From NCBI GenBank assembly GCA_023079485.1, contig CM041084.1, positions 61,599,709 to 61,663,708 on the forward strand: DNA of 64,000 bases, read 5' to 3'. Below the pieces are notes generated by a model. That model did no database searches. It had not been told where the DNA came from and saw only the letters and a list, made by a program, of their open reading frames with translations. The position numbers and the translations under genes were made by a program. Of the stretch, positions 13,350-26,600 are shown in pieces. Source of the stretch: Archilochus colubris (taxonomy: Eukaryota; Chordata; Aves; Apodiformes; Trochilidae). Numbering within the stretch: the stretch's first letter is position 1; each line of letters begins with the position of its first letter.

Positions 13350-13706
13350 GTTCTCAATGAGGGGAGACCTCATCGCTCTCTGTGACTACCTGAAGGGAGG
13401 TTGTAGCCAGGTGGGGGTTGGTCTCTTTTCCCAGACGACTCTCAGCAAGACAAGAGGGCATGGTCTTAAGTTGTGCCAGGGGAAGTTTAGGTTGGATATT
13501 AGAAAGAATTTCTTTACGGAAAGGGTGATGAGGCATTGGAATGGGCTGCCCAGGGAAGTAGTGGATTCTCCGTCCCTGGAGATATTTAAAAAGAGACTGG
13601 ATGTGGCACTCAGTGCCATAGTCTAGCAACCGCAATGATGGTTCAAGGGTTGGACTCGATGATCTCTGAGGTCCCTTCCAACCCAGCCAATTCTATGATT
13701 CTATGA
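13350..13706 (+). mobile_element. CR1 LINE, 3' fragment (young subfamily)
   Basis: A plus-oriented, 5'-truncated CR1. The ORF2 C-terminal frame is open over 13,348-13,626 ([32 protein letters not shown]), followed by the TTGGACTCGATGATCTC segment and two ATTCTATG-type terminal repeats. Its intact reading frame and close match to the other copies suggest a fairly recent insertion. Confidence 0.95.
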
Positions 13707-15466
13707 ATTTTGAAGGTATACCTTGACCCTACTGAACATTCTTAACTGGAAGAGGGTGAAGTTATGAAACAGCATTGTGTGGAGTAAGGAGAAAATACCC
13801 CAATCTTTCATCACAAGTTTTGTGATGTATAAAATGTTTTTTTTTTCTTTCTGGTAGAATTGACATTTGGTTGGAATTGTTGACAGTGCTGGCTGTGGGA
13901 TTAAAAAGAATAATTCTCATTGGTATAGTTCTGAAAATTCTTAAGTCTTTAAAGTAACAGTATCATATACTTCTGGAAGCTCAAAGTGTTTTCTGTTGCT
14001 TCCTATAGCATGGGACTAGTTTCATAGTCAGAATATATAGTGCCAGCATAAATCTACTTTTTGTATGACAAAGGGAGATGCCTGTGAAATAATGTAGTTA
14101 GTTAAAATAAGAAAAAAAAGGAACAACCTTTGTTAAAGTACTAAGTGCACTCCTTTCATTGTGTGTTGTCACAGGCAGCGAGTGGGTAGATAGTAGAGAG
14201 AAGATATGAATGCAGTGAAGACCTGTTCTCATTCATTCTACTAGTGTTGAACATTGGAATTGACATTTTGTGAATGAATTCTCTTAGCAAATGTGAGAAG
14301 CATTATGAGTCTAGCTTTAGCAACACAAGGCATTGTAAAAAATGTTCGTCTTCTTCTGGATATGAATTCAAGATAACTGTACACCCTGCAATCTTGATGT
14401 TTGTTAGCCAAGCAGGACAGGAGAAGCTTAATACTGTTGCAAAAGATAAAGCCTGAGTAGATTCTAGGAGTAGACCTCAGCAGACCCAATGCTAAGAAAA
14501 GTTAAAAAAATCATTCTAGTAGTATTTTCCTAAAGTCATGGTGGCCCAAGGACAAAGGCAGGAGGAGATTCAGAAACTCAGTGGGCTGTAGTCATTGAAA
14601 TGCATACTTTTACTCAGAACCTGCAAGGGTATTTTTCAGGCTCTCAGTGGTATTTGCTTTGGTTTTGAGTTCTAGGCATGTGAGAAAACTCAGTCTTCCA
14701 TCTGAGTGTGCAGGTGGAAGATGCCTTTTGTCAGGTTAAACCAAAATCTCCTCTTACGTAGATGTATTACAAGATCAGGTAACTGATAATGTCTTGAAGT
14801 GTACTGGCTTTCCACATTAGAGGACATTTTGTTGTCATTCCACAGCTATACTCTCACGTTGTCATTGACACCATGGATGATTAGACATGGATTTTAAAGC
14901 TGTGGGAAATAAACATTGTAATTGTTGTATCTCGCCTGATCTGCTGTCTCTGCCCTCACCCACCCCAGATGTGACACCAAATTACCATGTTTTGTCAGTG
15001 TTTGGTAAAAATTCAGAAAGATCTAATTATTTATGAAGCTGAAAGCTGCCAGAAAAGAAGCCATGAAACACATGCTAAGAAAAAAAAATCAAAAAACTTA
15101 TGTGAAAAATTGTTTGAGACTAATGCAAATTTTATAGTACATCTTCAAGCTGCTACAGATGTGAGTTGTCATAAACTGTAAACAATTCTTTATTTGTTAG
15201 TCTGAGTCCTTTGATTTAAGAAGGTATTTTGGAGCCTCTCTGTCTGAATCATTGCCAGGATAATGATTAGGTGGAATTTCCAAATAGCTCAAAAAAATCT
15301 ATCCTGTAAGCCAATACAGGTGACATATTCCAAAGCCTCTTAATAATGTTGCTGCCTGTGATGCTAGCAGGTGACTTGTGCAGTTGCTAGCTTGGTCTTT
15401 ACTGTTCCAGCCTCTTGGGCTATTGAGTGTGACATACAATAGGAAACTTTTGAAATCCAGAAGGGA

Positions 15467-15525
15467 AGTTGGACTAAATGATTTCCAGATGTCCCTTCCA
15501 ACCCCTAGCATTCTGTAATTATGAT
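15467..15525 (+). mobile_element. CR1 LINE, short 3'-end remnant
   Basis: Only the last ~60 bases of a CR1 are recognisable: a GTTGGACTAAATGATTTCC segment, CCTTCCAACCC, and a decayed ATTCTGTAATTATGAT terminus. The divergence suggests an old insertion. Confidence 0.7.
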
Positions 15526-17531
15526 GATCAGTGATGAGCATCTTGCTTCCAGCTGGGAAGCTCTGCTGTCCACCAGTGGTTTAAAAAGTCACTGTTATGT
15601 TTTTTCTTAAAATGAGCATCAGAGGAAAATAAGAAGCTTCCTAAAAGGTAATGGCTTGCATTGCATGAGTAAATATCTTAAGAAATGTATCAGACCTTTC
15701 ATTTATGTCAGTGACTTGTTGTACCTTTTCCAATTTGGGCTTATAAGTCTGATTGATCTCTTATAACAGATAAGCTTTCTGTCATTTTTTCACTTCAGTT
15801 AAACTGTTTAGGGCTTCTGCTAAACTGCGCATCAGTCTGGCAGGAAAGCTGAAGTTATTTTTCAAGATACAGGTGTATTTAAAAGCTTTCAAAAAATTTT
15901 GGATGACTTCCTTGGATAGGAATTTCTCTTTCACTTAGGAACTGGAAGTTCAGAGTTGGTGCTGGAACTCTGGCTAGACAGGCTAATAACATTGCACTTT
16001 CATCACAGCTGAAAATTCATTTAAAGTGAAAAATATGCATGGTATAGCTAAATGTATTTTTCAGTTAGATAAGAATGTGTTCTGCAGAAGTTCTGAGCCA
16101 CCTGGGCATGAGTTAGCTATGAGCTGAGCCTGTGTAGTCACCATTAATGAAAGGGTAAAGCTGCTGTGAGTGGTTTGGCTCTGAGGCAAAGTGTGTTTGC
16201 ATTCTACCAGTGCCATATACCAGCTATGTAACTCCTGGTCTGGGCAGTCATGTCACCTGAGGTAGGAGCTGAGAGTAGGCAGAAAAGATTGCATAAAGTG
16301 CTTGTGGATTTGCTTCTCATCATCTTTTTTTTTGCTGAGCCATTGTATTGTGGGTTGCTAAGAAAACTGCTCAAGTGTTATTTCCTCCCCTCTGACTCGA
16401 TGGGGTTCATACATGTAGTCTGGCAGATGAAAGTTTGTGTTTCTGAACTGAGACTGAAGCCTCTTGGTGTCTTTGAATTTTGTGTAGTATGTCTGTTGCT
16501 GGGTAGATAGAAACCTTTTGTCCACATCCTTATAAACCTTACTACTTTCTCTGCTTGTGCTCTTGTCTGTAAACCTGTCCGATTGTGGGTTTTTTTCTCC
16601 ATCCACATCTGTGGTTTTTTTTTTCTAGATGTGAAGAACAAGTGGAAATTTCTTCTTTGTGTCACTTCAGGTTTACTTCAATATGTAAATTAAACATGTG
16701 CCTAAGGTTGTAGTTTTCTTGAATGGTCTCAGTCTAATTCTGGGTCGTATTTTCACCCCCTCTCTAGCACAGGGCTGCAGAGTGAGACAGGGCAGCAATC
16801 TCACTTGAAACAGATCCCACCAAAAAAACACGAACTGATTTACTTTACTATGTGGCCATACAGCTGCCAGAATAAGCATAAAAGCATTGAAGGACAACTT
16901 GAAGTACCCTGAGCTGGTATCTTTAGTTTGGGTGTTTGTTGTCTCTGCTTTATTTCTGGCATCTCTTGTGGGAGTTGTGCAAGGGCAGTGGTGTTTTTGT
17001 GTTGACTGCCTATGCTCTACTCTTTCTGCAGCTAGGGAGAACAGTGGTTTATTTGTCTTCACATTTCTGGAATCTCTACCAGAAAGATTCCTTTGACTCT
17101 CACCTTGGTCTCGCATGTCCACCACTGCTGAAGTCAGCAGAGGTTCACCCTTGCACCTTGGTCTGATATTTTGCAGGCTCAGTTTGTTTGCTCTGAATGA
17201 TGGCCTGTATTTTGGCTCCCATGATAAAGTAAAATTGATGCTCATCCTTCTTCTGGGACTCAGGGCTCTTAGATTTTTATATCTATAAGGAACCTGACAT
17301 TTTAATGTGGGTATCTATTATTAATTAAGTACTTACTGGCTAAATATCTGTGATGTATCATATGAATATCTAGTCATCTAATTATTATTGAATACATTGC
17401 AGATTACAAAAAATTTCATATTATAGTAATGATGTACACTGACTTTGTTTCTTTTCTCTTTCTTTGGTGCCTTTGTTTGAATGGTGTACTCATACTTCTC
17501 ATCATTGCTGGTTTTTTTGCCAATCATCTAG

Positions 17532-17544
17532 AAAACCACCTAAG
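17532..17544 (+). CDS. KIF13A: KIF13A 13-nt microexon (window exon 1)
   Basis: Thirteen bases between a TCATCTAG acceptor and a strong GTAAGC donor. The first base completes a split Arg codon (AG|A); the rest encode KPPK, which directly precedes VFAFDYCFW in KIF13A, about residues 49-53. The next exon begins in frame with GTG (Val), so the junction is exact. Upstream lie pyrimidine-rich tracts, a candidate branch region (CATCATTGC) and a TTTTTTTGCC run. Because 13 is not a multiple of three, skipping would shift the frame and reach a TGA at 31,211-31,213 in window exon 4. Inclusion should therefore be essentially constitutive. Confidence 0.87.
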
Positions 17545-18455
17545 GTAAGCAATTTGTCTGTTTTTGCTTTGGTATCTACTTGAAAATATTGAGCAATACA
17601 TAAGTGTTAGGTGTGCTTCTGTAGTGTGTGATCCATACAGCTTTGATAAAGAAAAATGCATTAATAAAAATCTATTCCTCATACTTAAGTTAAAGACTTC
17701 ATAATTCCAGAAATATGCATTTTAATTTAACTGACATGCAGGCAAGGCACATGCTTGTTAAATCTGTGATCAGGACAAGCCATGCTTTTAACACATTTAT
17801 AAAAACATTTGAAAGAATACACAAGTATTGTGTAAAACATTTCATTGCACATAATTCTGCTTAGAAGTTACAGTACTTTAATCAAGTTTTTCTAAGGTGG
17901 CAAAAACCCAAACTGTTCTTGTTATTATTTCCTCAATGTAATCAATTACAAATTTGTGTAAAATTGGTTAAAATGCCCTGGGATTTGCATAGAAAAGATT
18001 CTCTGTGTTGTTTGTAATGCAGGTGGAGGGAGGGACAATGAGTGCTATCTAGCTATTGAGATAAAGAAGGAGCCTTACTAGGATGAGAAATACAGTATTG
18101 GTACAGGGCTGGGCAAAGATAAGATTCAAGGACTGTGTCAACTATGTCTTAGCACATGCAAAATACTGTCTTGGTATCCTGCTTCAGCAATTTAATGTTA
18201 ATTTTATCCTTTCTATTGGATGGTACTTTTTACAGCAAAAAGCTATAGTTAGCTCTGAATGAGGCTTTAGTTTCCATTATTCTCTGTGTTCTTCAAGAAA
18301 CTGTGTGAAAGTCTCATGAGACTTCTGCCAGTGTAGCAGGGCATTCTATAGGCCTTTTGGGAATAGAAAGTGGGATGAATATTGATCCATATGTCTGTCT
18401 TATATGGGTGTAAATCTACTTTTGAGTCAGACGACTATTTCATTTGTGTGTGTGC

Positions 18456-18488
<33 letters not shown>

Positions 18489-21400
18489 AATGTACATTTC
18501 TGTTGTTTTAATACATTTTTAAGTGTCGGAGGAGAATAACTTCTTAGTAAATAGTGTCTTATTCCCAGAATGGGAATGAACTATTGAACAAACTATTTTA
18601 GCTTTAAGTAATCATATTTGGAAAAAAAACCAAATAAAAACTATGTAATACATGGTTGTGGCAGGTGAAAATTGATAACACTCGTAATTAAAGTTTAAAA
18701 TGGTATGCTGTGCTAATTTTTCCTTTTCTATGGAAATGGCTAATGAACCTGTGAGCTCTGCATTTATGGTATTGTATGGATGCATAGACAGTGTACGTTA
18801 GGGGTGATGTTCAGTCTGGGCAATGCGTTGCTAAATACTTGAAGCCCCAGACTCTGTCTAGTCTAGACTGAGGATTAGGCTTCAAAACAACTGATAATGA
18901 ATATGAAATCAGACTCTTTCTTAAATTAATGATGTCACGTGGTTTAACATGGTAAGTAACTAAGATTGGATATGGTACTCATTACCTGTAAGTAGTTCCC
19001 ATAAGTTTACCTGCATGTAAACCTTTAATAATTCTTCAAACCATTGACCAGGGGCTTTATTAAAAAAGAGCTCTGCAGAATACTGTTTGGGCTTTTTAAA
19101 ATGCTAATACCCCTTGGTTTTTCTCATTCTATGAGAAGTTACTGCTTTGTAGCAGTCAGGCACAATAGCCCCTTCTAATCTGAAATCTGCAATCTCATTT
19201 TAAGACACAGATACAGATGAATTAGAGACAAAACTCTAGATTTTTCACTGATGTGGCAGATGAGTGAACCCGCATCACTCTTTTGATGTGGAAGCCATAA
19301 ACTCTAGATATCTTGTTAGCAAAACAGCTAACCAACAGCTTTGCTGGCATTTTCTGGGAAACCTGAATCAAAGCCCCATATTTTTTACTTAAGCTTTTTG
19401 GTTACCAGAATAAGTATTTTGTTTCAGTTTTAATAGTTACTAACATTCTGACTGTTGTTCTCTGTCACCTAGAAATGGCCTATATAACCTTGTTACCCAG
19501 GGTAATATGCACACTTACGTTGACTCTGAATACAATCTTGGCACTTGATTGTGCCTTATTCTTTCTCCTGACTTCCCTTTTGGATGTGTTCGTGCTATAA
19601 TGTTTGTGAAGTAAAATTCTTGTAATGAATTATACAATGAGTACATACCAAGATCACATATGCATATTTTTACTATGGACTTCCAATTGTGCAAGATCTG
19701 TCCTGGTGAATTGTTTCATTGCTTGTAGCTCTGTCTGTTACTCTGCTATTTCTAGATGTCTGTAAATGGGATGTCCAAACTTTTTTCCAGTGATCATACC
19801 ACTCAGACTGAAAATACTGTGCAGTATCAAACACTGGAATAATAGAGCTGGGGAAAAACCTTCCCATGCTGCTACTCTCACATGGCAGAGTCTAGCTTTC
19901 TTTTTTACAAGCTAGGATGAAATATGAGGTAGAGAATATTGCAAAAATAGGAAAGATTTAAGGCTTGTTTGTTAGTTCCCTTTGTAATTTAAAGGCCCAG
20001 GATAATTTTGGGTCAGGTTGTGAGAACTGGCCAACACCTGTGTGAATTTGTCTGCTTGTGGTTTCATGCCGACCTACTCAGATCGGTGAGGTGGGTGTAT
20101 ACCTGTCTTTCATGGTTTTTCCATTTTACTTACCTTCTGAAAATACATTAAGCTTCCTGGTAGAGTGGCTATAGAATTGACATCAGAGCAGTAGGAAAGA
20201 AGTACTAGTCCATATAGTTATAGAGACCTACTCAAAATGCTTGGAAGAAAAACTGAGCGTTCAGGAAATCTTAGTGGAGATAAAGGTCACTATTTAAAAC
20301 TTTTAAGTTTCGAACAAAAATTATTTGCTTTTTTCATTTAGTGTTAAAACACCTAACTGGAAGAGATTTTCCAAAATGCAGTTTAAAAACTAATTCACGG
20401 AGAATGCTTGAAGTTTAAGAAGCTCTTTTTGTGTCTCACAGACTAAAATGGTATTTTCTATGCCCAGTAATGCTAAGTTTGAGTATTGGCCTTTGAGCCA
20501 GAGACTTTAGCATTAAGAGAACTTCTGATTGCTGTGATAGTCATATTGACAAGGGTTTAATACCTTCTTCAGGGAAATTGATCTTAGAAAAAAAATAGTA
20601 TGAAGAAAAGATCATTTTGTATATTCCTATCAAAAGTAATACCCATCATTTTAATATTTAAGGAAGACTAAGGAGCTAAGATGGGAGAAAGAAGGGAGTA
20701 CCTTAGATGAGACTTAAAGGGTTTTTTGTTCTTCATCACAGCACAGGTTCTGTATCTTGTATCTTCAGACAAAATGATCAAAAGGGTCACTTTTCATATT
20801 GAGGACATTGTCCTACATTCCCACTAAATTCCTTCGCTGTGTACATGCAGAAGAGCCTCACCGATTTGGACAACTTTCTTGGTTTTGTCTGCATTATTTC
20901 TTACTCTGTTAATTCTTGCATTTGAAATCTGTTTTCCCAAAGATCTGAGGTGTCCTGAAAATTACTTTGGTCAGGTGCTTCCTTAGGCTATTGTTGCCTG
21001 AGATGTTGCTGTTTGCTGTTTTGTCATCACCAATCAAAGTAATCCTTTAAATGTTTGTATGCTTGTTTTACCGAGAAGGGAGTTTTACTGCAGCTGCTCT
21101 GCATGTTTTGCAGATAGTGCATACTCCAGCAGTTTCCACTTTTTGCCTGACACTATTTAAAAAATTATCTTGTCACTTATGTTAGAAGGATTTGGCAATT
21201 TTCCACAATAGATTTTACAAATAGACTGAGTCCATGTCCTGGCTTCTTATGTTTAGTATGAAAGCATGCTAAAATGCTTTATTTACATTTGTTTTTTTGT
21301 GGGAGAGAATTTTTCTTTTTCTATTGCATTATCATTTTTGAACTTTTAAAACAGTATGACCAGTTTTTTATGTTTTTAGAAAAAATAATCCAATTAAAAA

Positions 21401-23543
21401 CTACTTGGCTATAAGCAACACTTAGCCACAAGCACGTATTTTAGTTTTTAACGCCTCTTTGCAAGATCAGGTTTTAAACTGATTAATCCTGTTGTGATTT
21501 TCCATGTTAACAAGGGGGAAAATGTGTAGGACAATAGATTAAATTGGCCTACAGTACTACTGTATTGACATTTAAGTCATTACACATGAGCATTTGTAGC
21601 TGGGTAACCTTCTTAACTGGGCTGTCAGATATACTGCATGTAACACTTGGTTTTTGGGGGAGGAACGGGCATCTGGTGTTACGACTGTTTTTTTTAGTTT
21701 TGTGTGGGTTGTTTTGTTTGGTTGGGTGTTTTTTTGTGTGGATTTTTTTGTGCTTTAGGTTTGTTTTTTAATTGAACTGCTTGTCATTTGATCACTGAGA
21801 AATCAGGTATTGTTACCAGGTCCCGTGAGGAAAATGTCCATAGAAATGGAATGTGAGAAGAGAAACAGGGTTATGCTCAGGGTTAGAGCATTCTTATTGA
21901 TGAGTGTTCTTTATGGTTAGATTGGAAGCACAATTGACAGATGTTTGAAAGTCATGTAAAATGCTCCTTACTTATGTGGAGGTCTGAAAATAAAGTGAAG
22001 TAACTGCTGCATTTTGCTTGGAGCCCAGTGGCAAAACCATACTTTCGACTTAGTCACAGCAGGGAACATTGTGACTCATTGTGTCTTTCTGCTTGTGCTG
22101 CAGTAAGTGACTCAGACCTCCCTGTTAGATTATTATTGTTATTATGGGGTTTTGTTTGCTTGTTTTCTCTTCAGAAGGGAATTCCAGAACTCACTTTACT
22201 CTTGTGGAGTAAGTGTTTTCTCTGTATTGAGTCTTCTCTCAGGCCATTCGATGTGTTTTATGTTAAGGTAGGGGGGAAGGGAAGGAAGCGAGGTTACTGA
22301 CTACCTCGTTTTATCCTTCTGAAATACTTCCAGAAACATAAATTTTGGGAAGAGTTAGGTTATGACACATATATAGATTATATTACGTAGCAGTTCTGCA
22401 ATAGCAGGGATTCCCAGATGTTCTACATCCCCCAAAATAAAGAGGAAGTAATCCATCTTCTTCCTCACTTCACAGTTTGTCTTGTAGGGAATGAGGCATT
22501 CCTGCCTGTGGCTCTTGCGTTCCATTGAGCTGCATGGTTTGCCTCACTAAGGAGGTCAGCTCTTGGAAGACAAGGCAAAGAAAATATTGGCCCAAAGCTT
22601 TGGTAAAGAAAGTTGTTTGGCTTTCTTCCCCCACCTCTTGGGATCTCCAAAGAAAAAAAGAATCAGTACAATCTGTATTGTTAACTCAGCCACAGTCAGT
22701 TTACCATGGTAAAGTCTGGGAAATACACTGCAGCTTAAGGTGTGTTTGTGGCAGTGTTAAATGTCTGTACCATGATGTACTGAAATGTGCAGAAAGAATA
22801 ACTTGGATCAAATCCCAATGTGTTAAGTGGTTTTACAGGACATTGTTCCAGTTCCACAAGTCTACTGAACACAATATTGAATCTCGTTCTGTTTCTGTCC
22901 AGCTGGAATTTGTGACTGAAGTGATTTTAAGTCTTCATTGGAGCAGGCTCTTGATAGCTTGTCTAATGTAGCTGCTTCTTCTACTTGTAGTTTTTCAACT
23001 TCATCTATTGAGATCCAGTACTGTACTCTTTATTTTAGGTATTAGGTAATCTAATACCATTTATTTGCCCCTTAGGCTTGTAAATAGTAATGCTCTTAAA
23101 GCATCAGAAGCCCAACCCACAGGAAAACTTTTGTGCATCTTGTATTGATGTCTGCTAAATAGTCATCTTGCCAAGTTTTGTATATCAAATACATTCGATG
23201 CTGTTTCATTACTTTTGGCAGGAAACTTCTGTCAGCATTGGTGCCTGGAGTAGAGTGGAGCTAATTGTTAGGCTTTGGTTGTGTTTTGAAGTCTGTATTA
23301 AGGGGTACAGTAAACAGTATTTTGTGCTGTGTATAATACAGATAGAAAAGTATTGTTGCTGTTCTGCAGCTCTCAGGATTTCCCAGACGTATTTCTGCTG
23401 CTGAAGACTTTTTACAGTTCTGATTCAGGGTCCACCAAAACAGTAGAGTCTAACTGCAATTAAATAGTCATGGATTTGTACTGCTTTAATAGATATGTCA
23501 TGTAGCCAGATTTCCTAATTTGTCTTTTTATGTGCTTCTACAG
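17545..23543 (+). other. KIF13A: Intron, 5,999 bp
   Basis: AT-rich intron with no CR1 copy that I can see. It holds the TG/TA dinucleotide tract at 18,445-18,490 and a T/G-rich stretch around 21,681-21,770. Open frames such as the 148-codon one at 22,525-22,971 show no recognisable domain and look like chance. Confidence 0.75.
18445..18490. repeat. (TG)n-(TA)n dinucleotide tract
   Basis: A short TG run passes into two TA runs split by a single C, ending near 18,490. It is a plain microsatellite and, being self-complementary, can extrude as a small cruciform. Confidence 0.95.
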
Positions 23544-23604
23544 GTGTTTGCCTTTGATTACTGCTTCTGGTCCATGGATGAATCAAACACCACAAAATAC
23601 GCAG
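23544..23604 (+). CDS. KIF13A: KIF13A motor-domain exon (window exon 2)
   Basis: Sixty-one bases after TTCTACAG encode VFAFDYCFWSMDESNTTKYA plus the first base of a Gly codon, about residues 54-74. In kinesin-3 motors the FDxxFW segment forms an early strand and helix of the ATPase core before the P-loop. The donor is GTAAAC. The split Gly (G|GT) is completed by the next exon. The sequence matches KIF13A closely across this conserved stretch. Confidence 0.95.
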
Positions 23605-26600
23605 GTAAACTGCATTGAAAATGTAAATAACTTGATAACACCTGAGAGCTTGGGGGTTTGTTTTGTGGAGGATTTTTTACATCTCATACTGTCATGCTCA
23701 ATTGACATCTTCACAGAAGCAGACTTCTCATTTTTATAGGGGCTAACTCATCTGAGAGCTAGTGACTCAGTTTAGGAGGAATACAAGCTTCAAAGTGCCC
23801 TGTTCAGGAGGAATACTTTTACATCTAAGCTATAATGTTCCTTTTTTTGTCCTCTAGAAGAGCCTTTTGTGAGGATTGTGTGTGTCACTTAAAACAAAAT
23901 TTAATTTTTGTGACTCCTTCCTCCCAAAAGCTGGAGAATCCAGGCAAGATTGTAATTGTAGTAGGTGGTTTTCTCATAACTGGATTTGTGCATTAGCATA
24001 TTTATACCTCATAAGAGGACTTGTTTTCATAGAGACAGCTCTGAACACCGGAATTCCAAGGCTCTGGTCCATGGAGAGTAGAAAAAAATACCCAGACACA
24101 TTCACTTTAGTCATATTATGAAGTTTTGTGGCCCATAAGTGATCTTGAAGGTTGATATGGTTAATTAGCTGAAAGTTTGAGATCGGTGGTTTGATAAATG
24201 AACTGTCATATACTTCTGCTAAAATACATCTCTGGCTGCTGTAGCCCCTGTGTAAAATTCCAGATCTTAGGAGTTGCACATAATCACAAATTCTGCTGTA
24301 CTTCTTACTTGAATGAGCAAAAATTGGTTTCTGCAGGACACGTTCTGTATTGAGTCATCTCAGTGACTGCATTTGCACTGCAGTGTTCATAGTTCAGGAT
24401 GGTAGAGTTGAAAGGAGGGGAATATGGTTATAGAACAGAATAAGTTTGCCTTGATCTGGAAAAGGAGTGAGTTTTATCTGGTAGGTTAACCAGAGGTGTT
24501 TTGAGCACTATAGCTTTACTACCTACCATTTGTTTATTAACTTGAACTGGACAAGAGTCAGTTTGTGGATAAGGACACACCTGCCTTCCTTGAAAAGCTC
24601 ATAGAGAAAAATAACAGCTCTGAACTATAGGACACTGAGAAATTCTCAGATAGGAGAACAAAGAATTCTTTTCAAAAGCCTCAACAACAGTAAGAGCCTA
24701 TTGTTGAAGTTTGCAGTGAAGTGGATCTTAAAAAGGAAGGAAAGAAGCTCTTCAGTTTGGGAACAATTCAAGAGATGGTATAAATAACTCCTGTAGCACT
24801 TAGGCAAGTCTGTTCCAAGGACCACAGCCTGTATTCATTTGATTGTGGATTTTTCTCAAACTGCTTAAGTTGTCTCACATTTGGCCTTATATCTCAGATC
24901 TGTTTCTTCAAGCTGCATTATCCTTAAAGGCCAAACACCTGTCTTTGGACTAAACTTTAGTTTTGTATGAGAAATATATATGCTGACCAATGCTTCCTCA
25001 GCACCTGCTTTGAAGAAAACAAACCAGGCAACTGGCTTAAAAAACTGCACGCTTCTGCCTGTATGACAGATTGCAAATTGTGTGTTTTGAGCAGACAGGA
25101 GTGTCTGTCTGCATGTAGTTCTGTCTCTGCTACTTAATCTGTTATGTGGGAGAAACCACTCTGTTTTACTCTTCCTTGTTTTTTAGAGGAGGCTACATAA
25201 TATGCAGGACTTAATTTTGTGTCACACAGCTGACACGTGACTTTTAGATGTTTTGGAAAACTTGGTATGGTTTTAGCACTGCAGTGGTCAGGCACGTAAA
25301 ACCTAGACATTACAGTACCTAATATGAAGCGCTTGAGACTTTTTAGTGGATTAAGGATTTGAATATTAGATGCCAGCGCTTTGTCAGTACTTGTCAGTGT
25401 GGCTAGGTTACAGTAGTTATACGATGCGAGTGGTTGTGATTTTAAGTTCTTGTTAAGATTCTCTTAATTCCCATTTTAGAGAGATTCTTTTAAAATTGTT
25501 GTGTAGCGGAGCTTTTAATGATTCTGATTCCCATACATCTGAGTTTTAGTTTAACTGTTAGATCATGGAACCAATTGCAGTTTATTGCTGTCAAGATTTG
25601 CTTAACATGTTCTGGGTTGGAGGTGAAGCCATGAAGAGGCTGACTGTTCACTGTTGTACCTAACAACTTACTTATAGAATCATAGAATTGGTTGGAAAGG
25701 ACCTCTGAAATCGTCAAGTCCAACCCTTGAACCACCGCTGCAGTTACCAGACCATGGCACTGAGTGCCACATCCAGTCTCTTTTTAAATATCTCCAGGGA
25801 CGGAGAATCCACTACTTCCCTGGGCAGCCCATTCCAATGCCTCATCACCCTCTCTGTAAGAAATTCTTTCTAATATCCAACCTAAACCTCCCCTGGCACA
25901 ACTTAAGACCATGCCCTCTTGTCTTGCTGAGAGTTGCCTGGGAAAAGAGACCAACCCCCGCCTGGCTACACCCTCCTTTCAGGGAGTTGTTGAGAGTGAT
26001 GAGGTCTCCTCAGAGCCTCCTCTTCTCCAGGCTGAACAGCCCCAGCTCTCTTAGCCCTTCCTCACAGGACTTGTGCTGGATCCCTTCACAGCCTCCTTGC
26101 TCTTCTCTGGACCTGCTCCAGCACCACAATCTGCTTCCTGAGCTGAGGGGCCCAGAACTGGACACAGAACTCAAGGTGTGGCCTCACTAGCGCTACTTGG
26201 TTCTAGCTGGTTTTGCCCTCTAAGGGGAGGAGTTCAAGAGCAGAAGTGATGTGTCATAATGTAGCAGCCATCATATAGCTGTCTGAATCTGTGCAAGTAG
26301 GAGACAAATACCCCTATTTCAGAATGTTGTGAACTAGAAATACTAGAAATGTAAAAACCAGACAGTAAAACTCTTTTTTTTTTTTTTTGTTACAGTATAT
26401 CCTGAAGGTGTTTGCCACTGAGTGAATCTTAGGGGAGTCTGTAATTGCCCTTAAAGGGAATCTTGTTGGAAAGGGTGTGGCTGTTTTTCTGCCCCTCCCT
26501 TTTCCTGCTTCTGAGTCTCCAGTCTAGCAAATTTGAGAATGTTTAAATTTTAGTTGTAAAATTTGTATTTTGGAGATTGTGAGAACGGGTCCTAGAATTC

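Larger units (their letters stand above)
1..17531 (+). other. KIF13A: Intron (3' part of at least 17.5 kb) before the microexon
   Basis: This is AT-rich intronic sequence with no supportable coding exon. It holds a T/G-rich tract (about 1,040-1,127), the (TTTCC)n array (1,893-2,433), CR1 pieces (4,452-5,081; 8,776-9,036; 13,350-13,706; 15,467-15,525), a modular repeat (8,270-8,530) and a poly(T) run near 11,453-11,470. Other stretches, including 5,140-8,240, 9,040-13,340 and 13,710-17,440, show nothing I can name beyond short chance open frames. The last 90 bases are pyrimidine-rich and lead into the microexon acceptor. Confidence 0.8.

Noticed and set aside
1..17531. Search for the KIF13A start-codon exon(s) encoding the first ~48 residues
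   Set aside because: No stretch encoding the expected kinesin N-terminus (a VKVAVRVRP-type strand) next to a GT donor was seen, so these exons are taken to lie upstream of the window.
22525..22971. 148-codon open frame on the + strand
   Set aside because: No recognisable domain, no splice or retrocopy signature and ordinary intron composition; probably chance.
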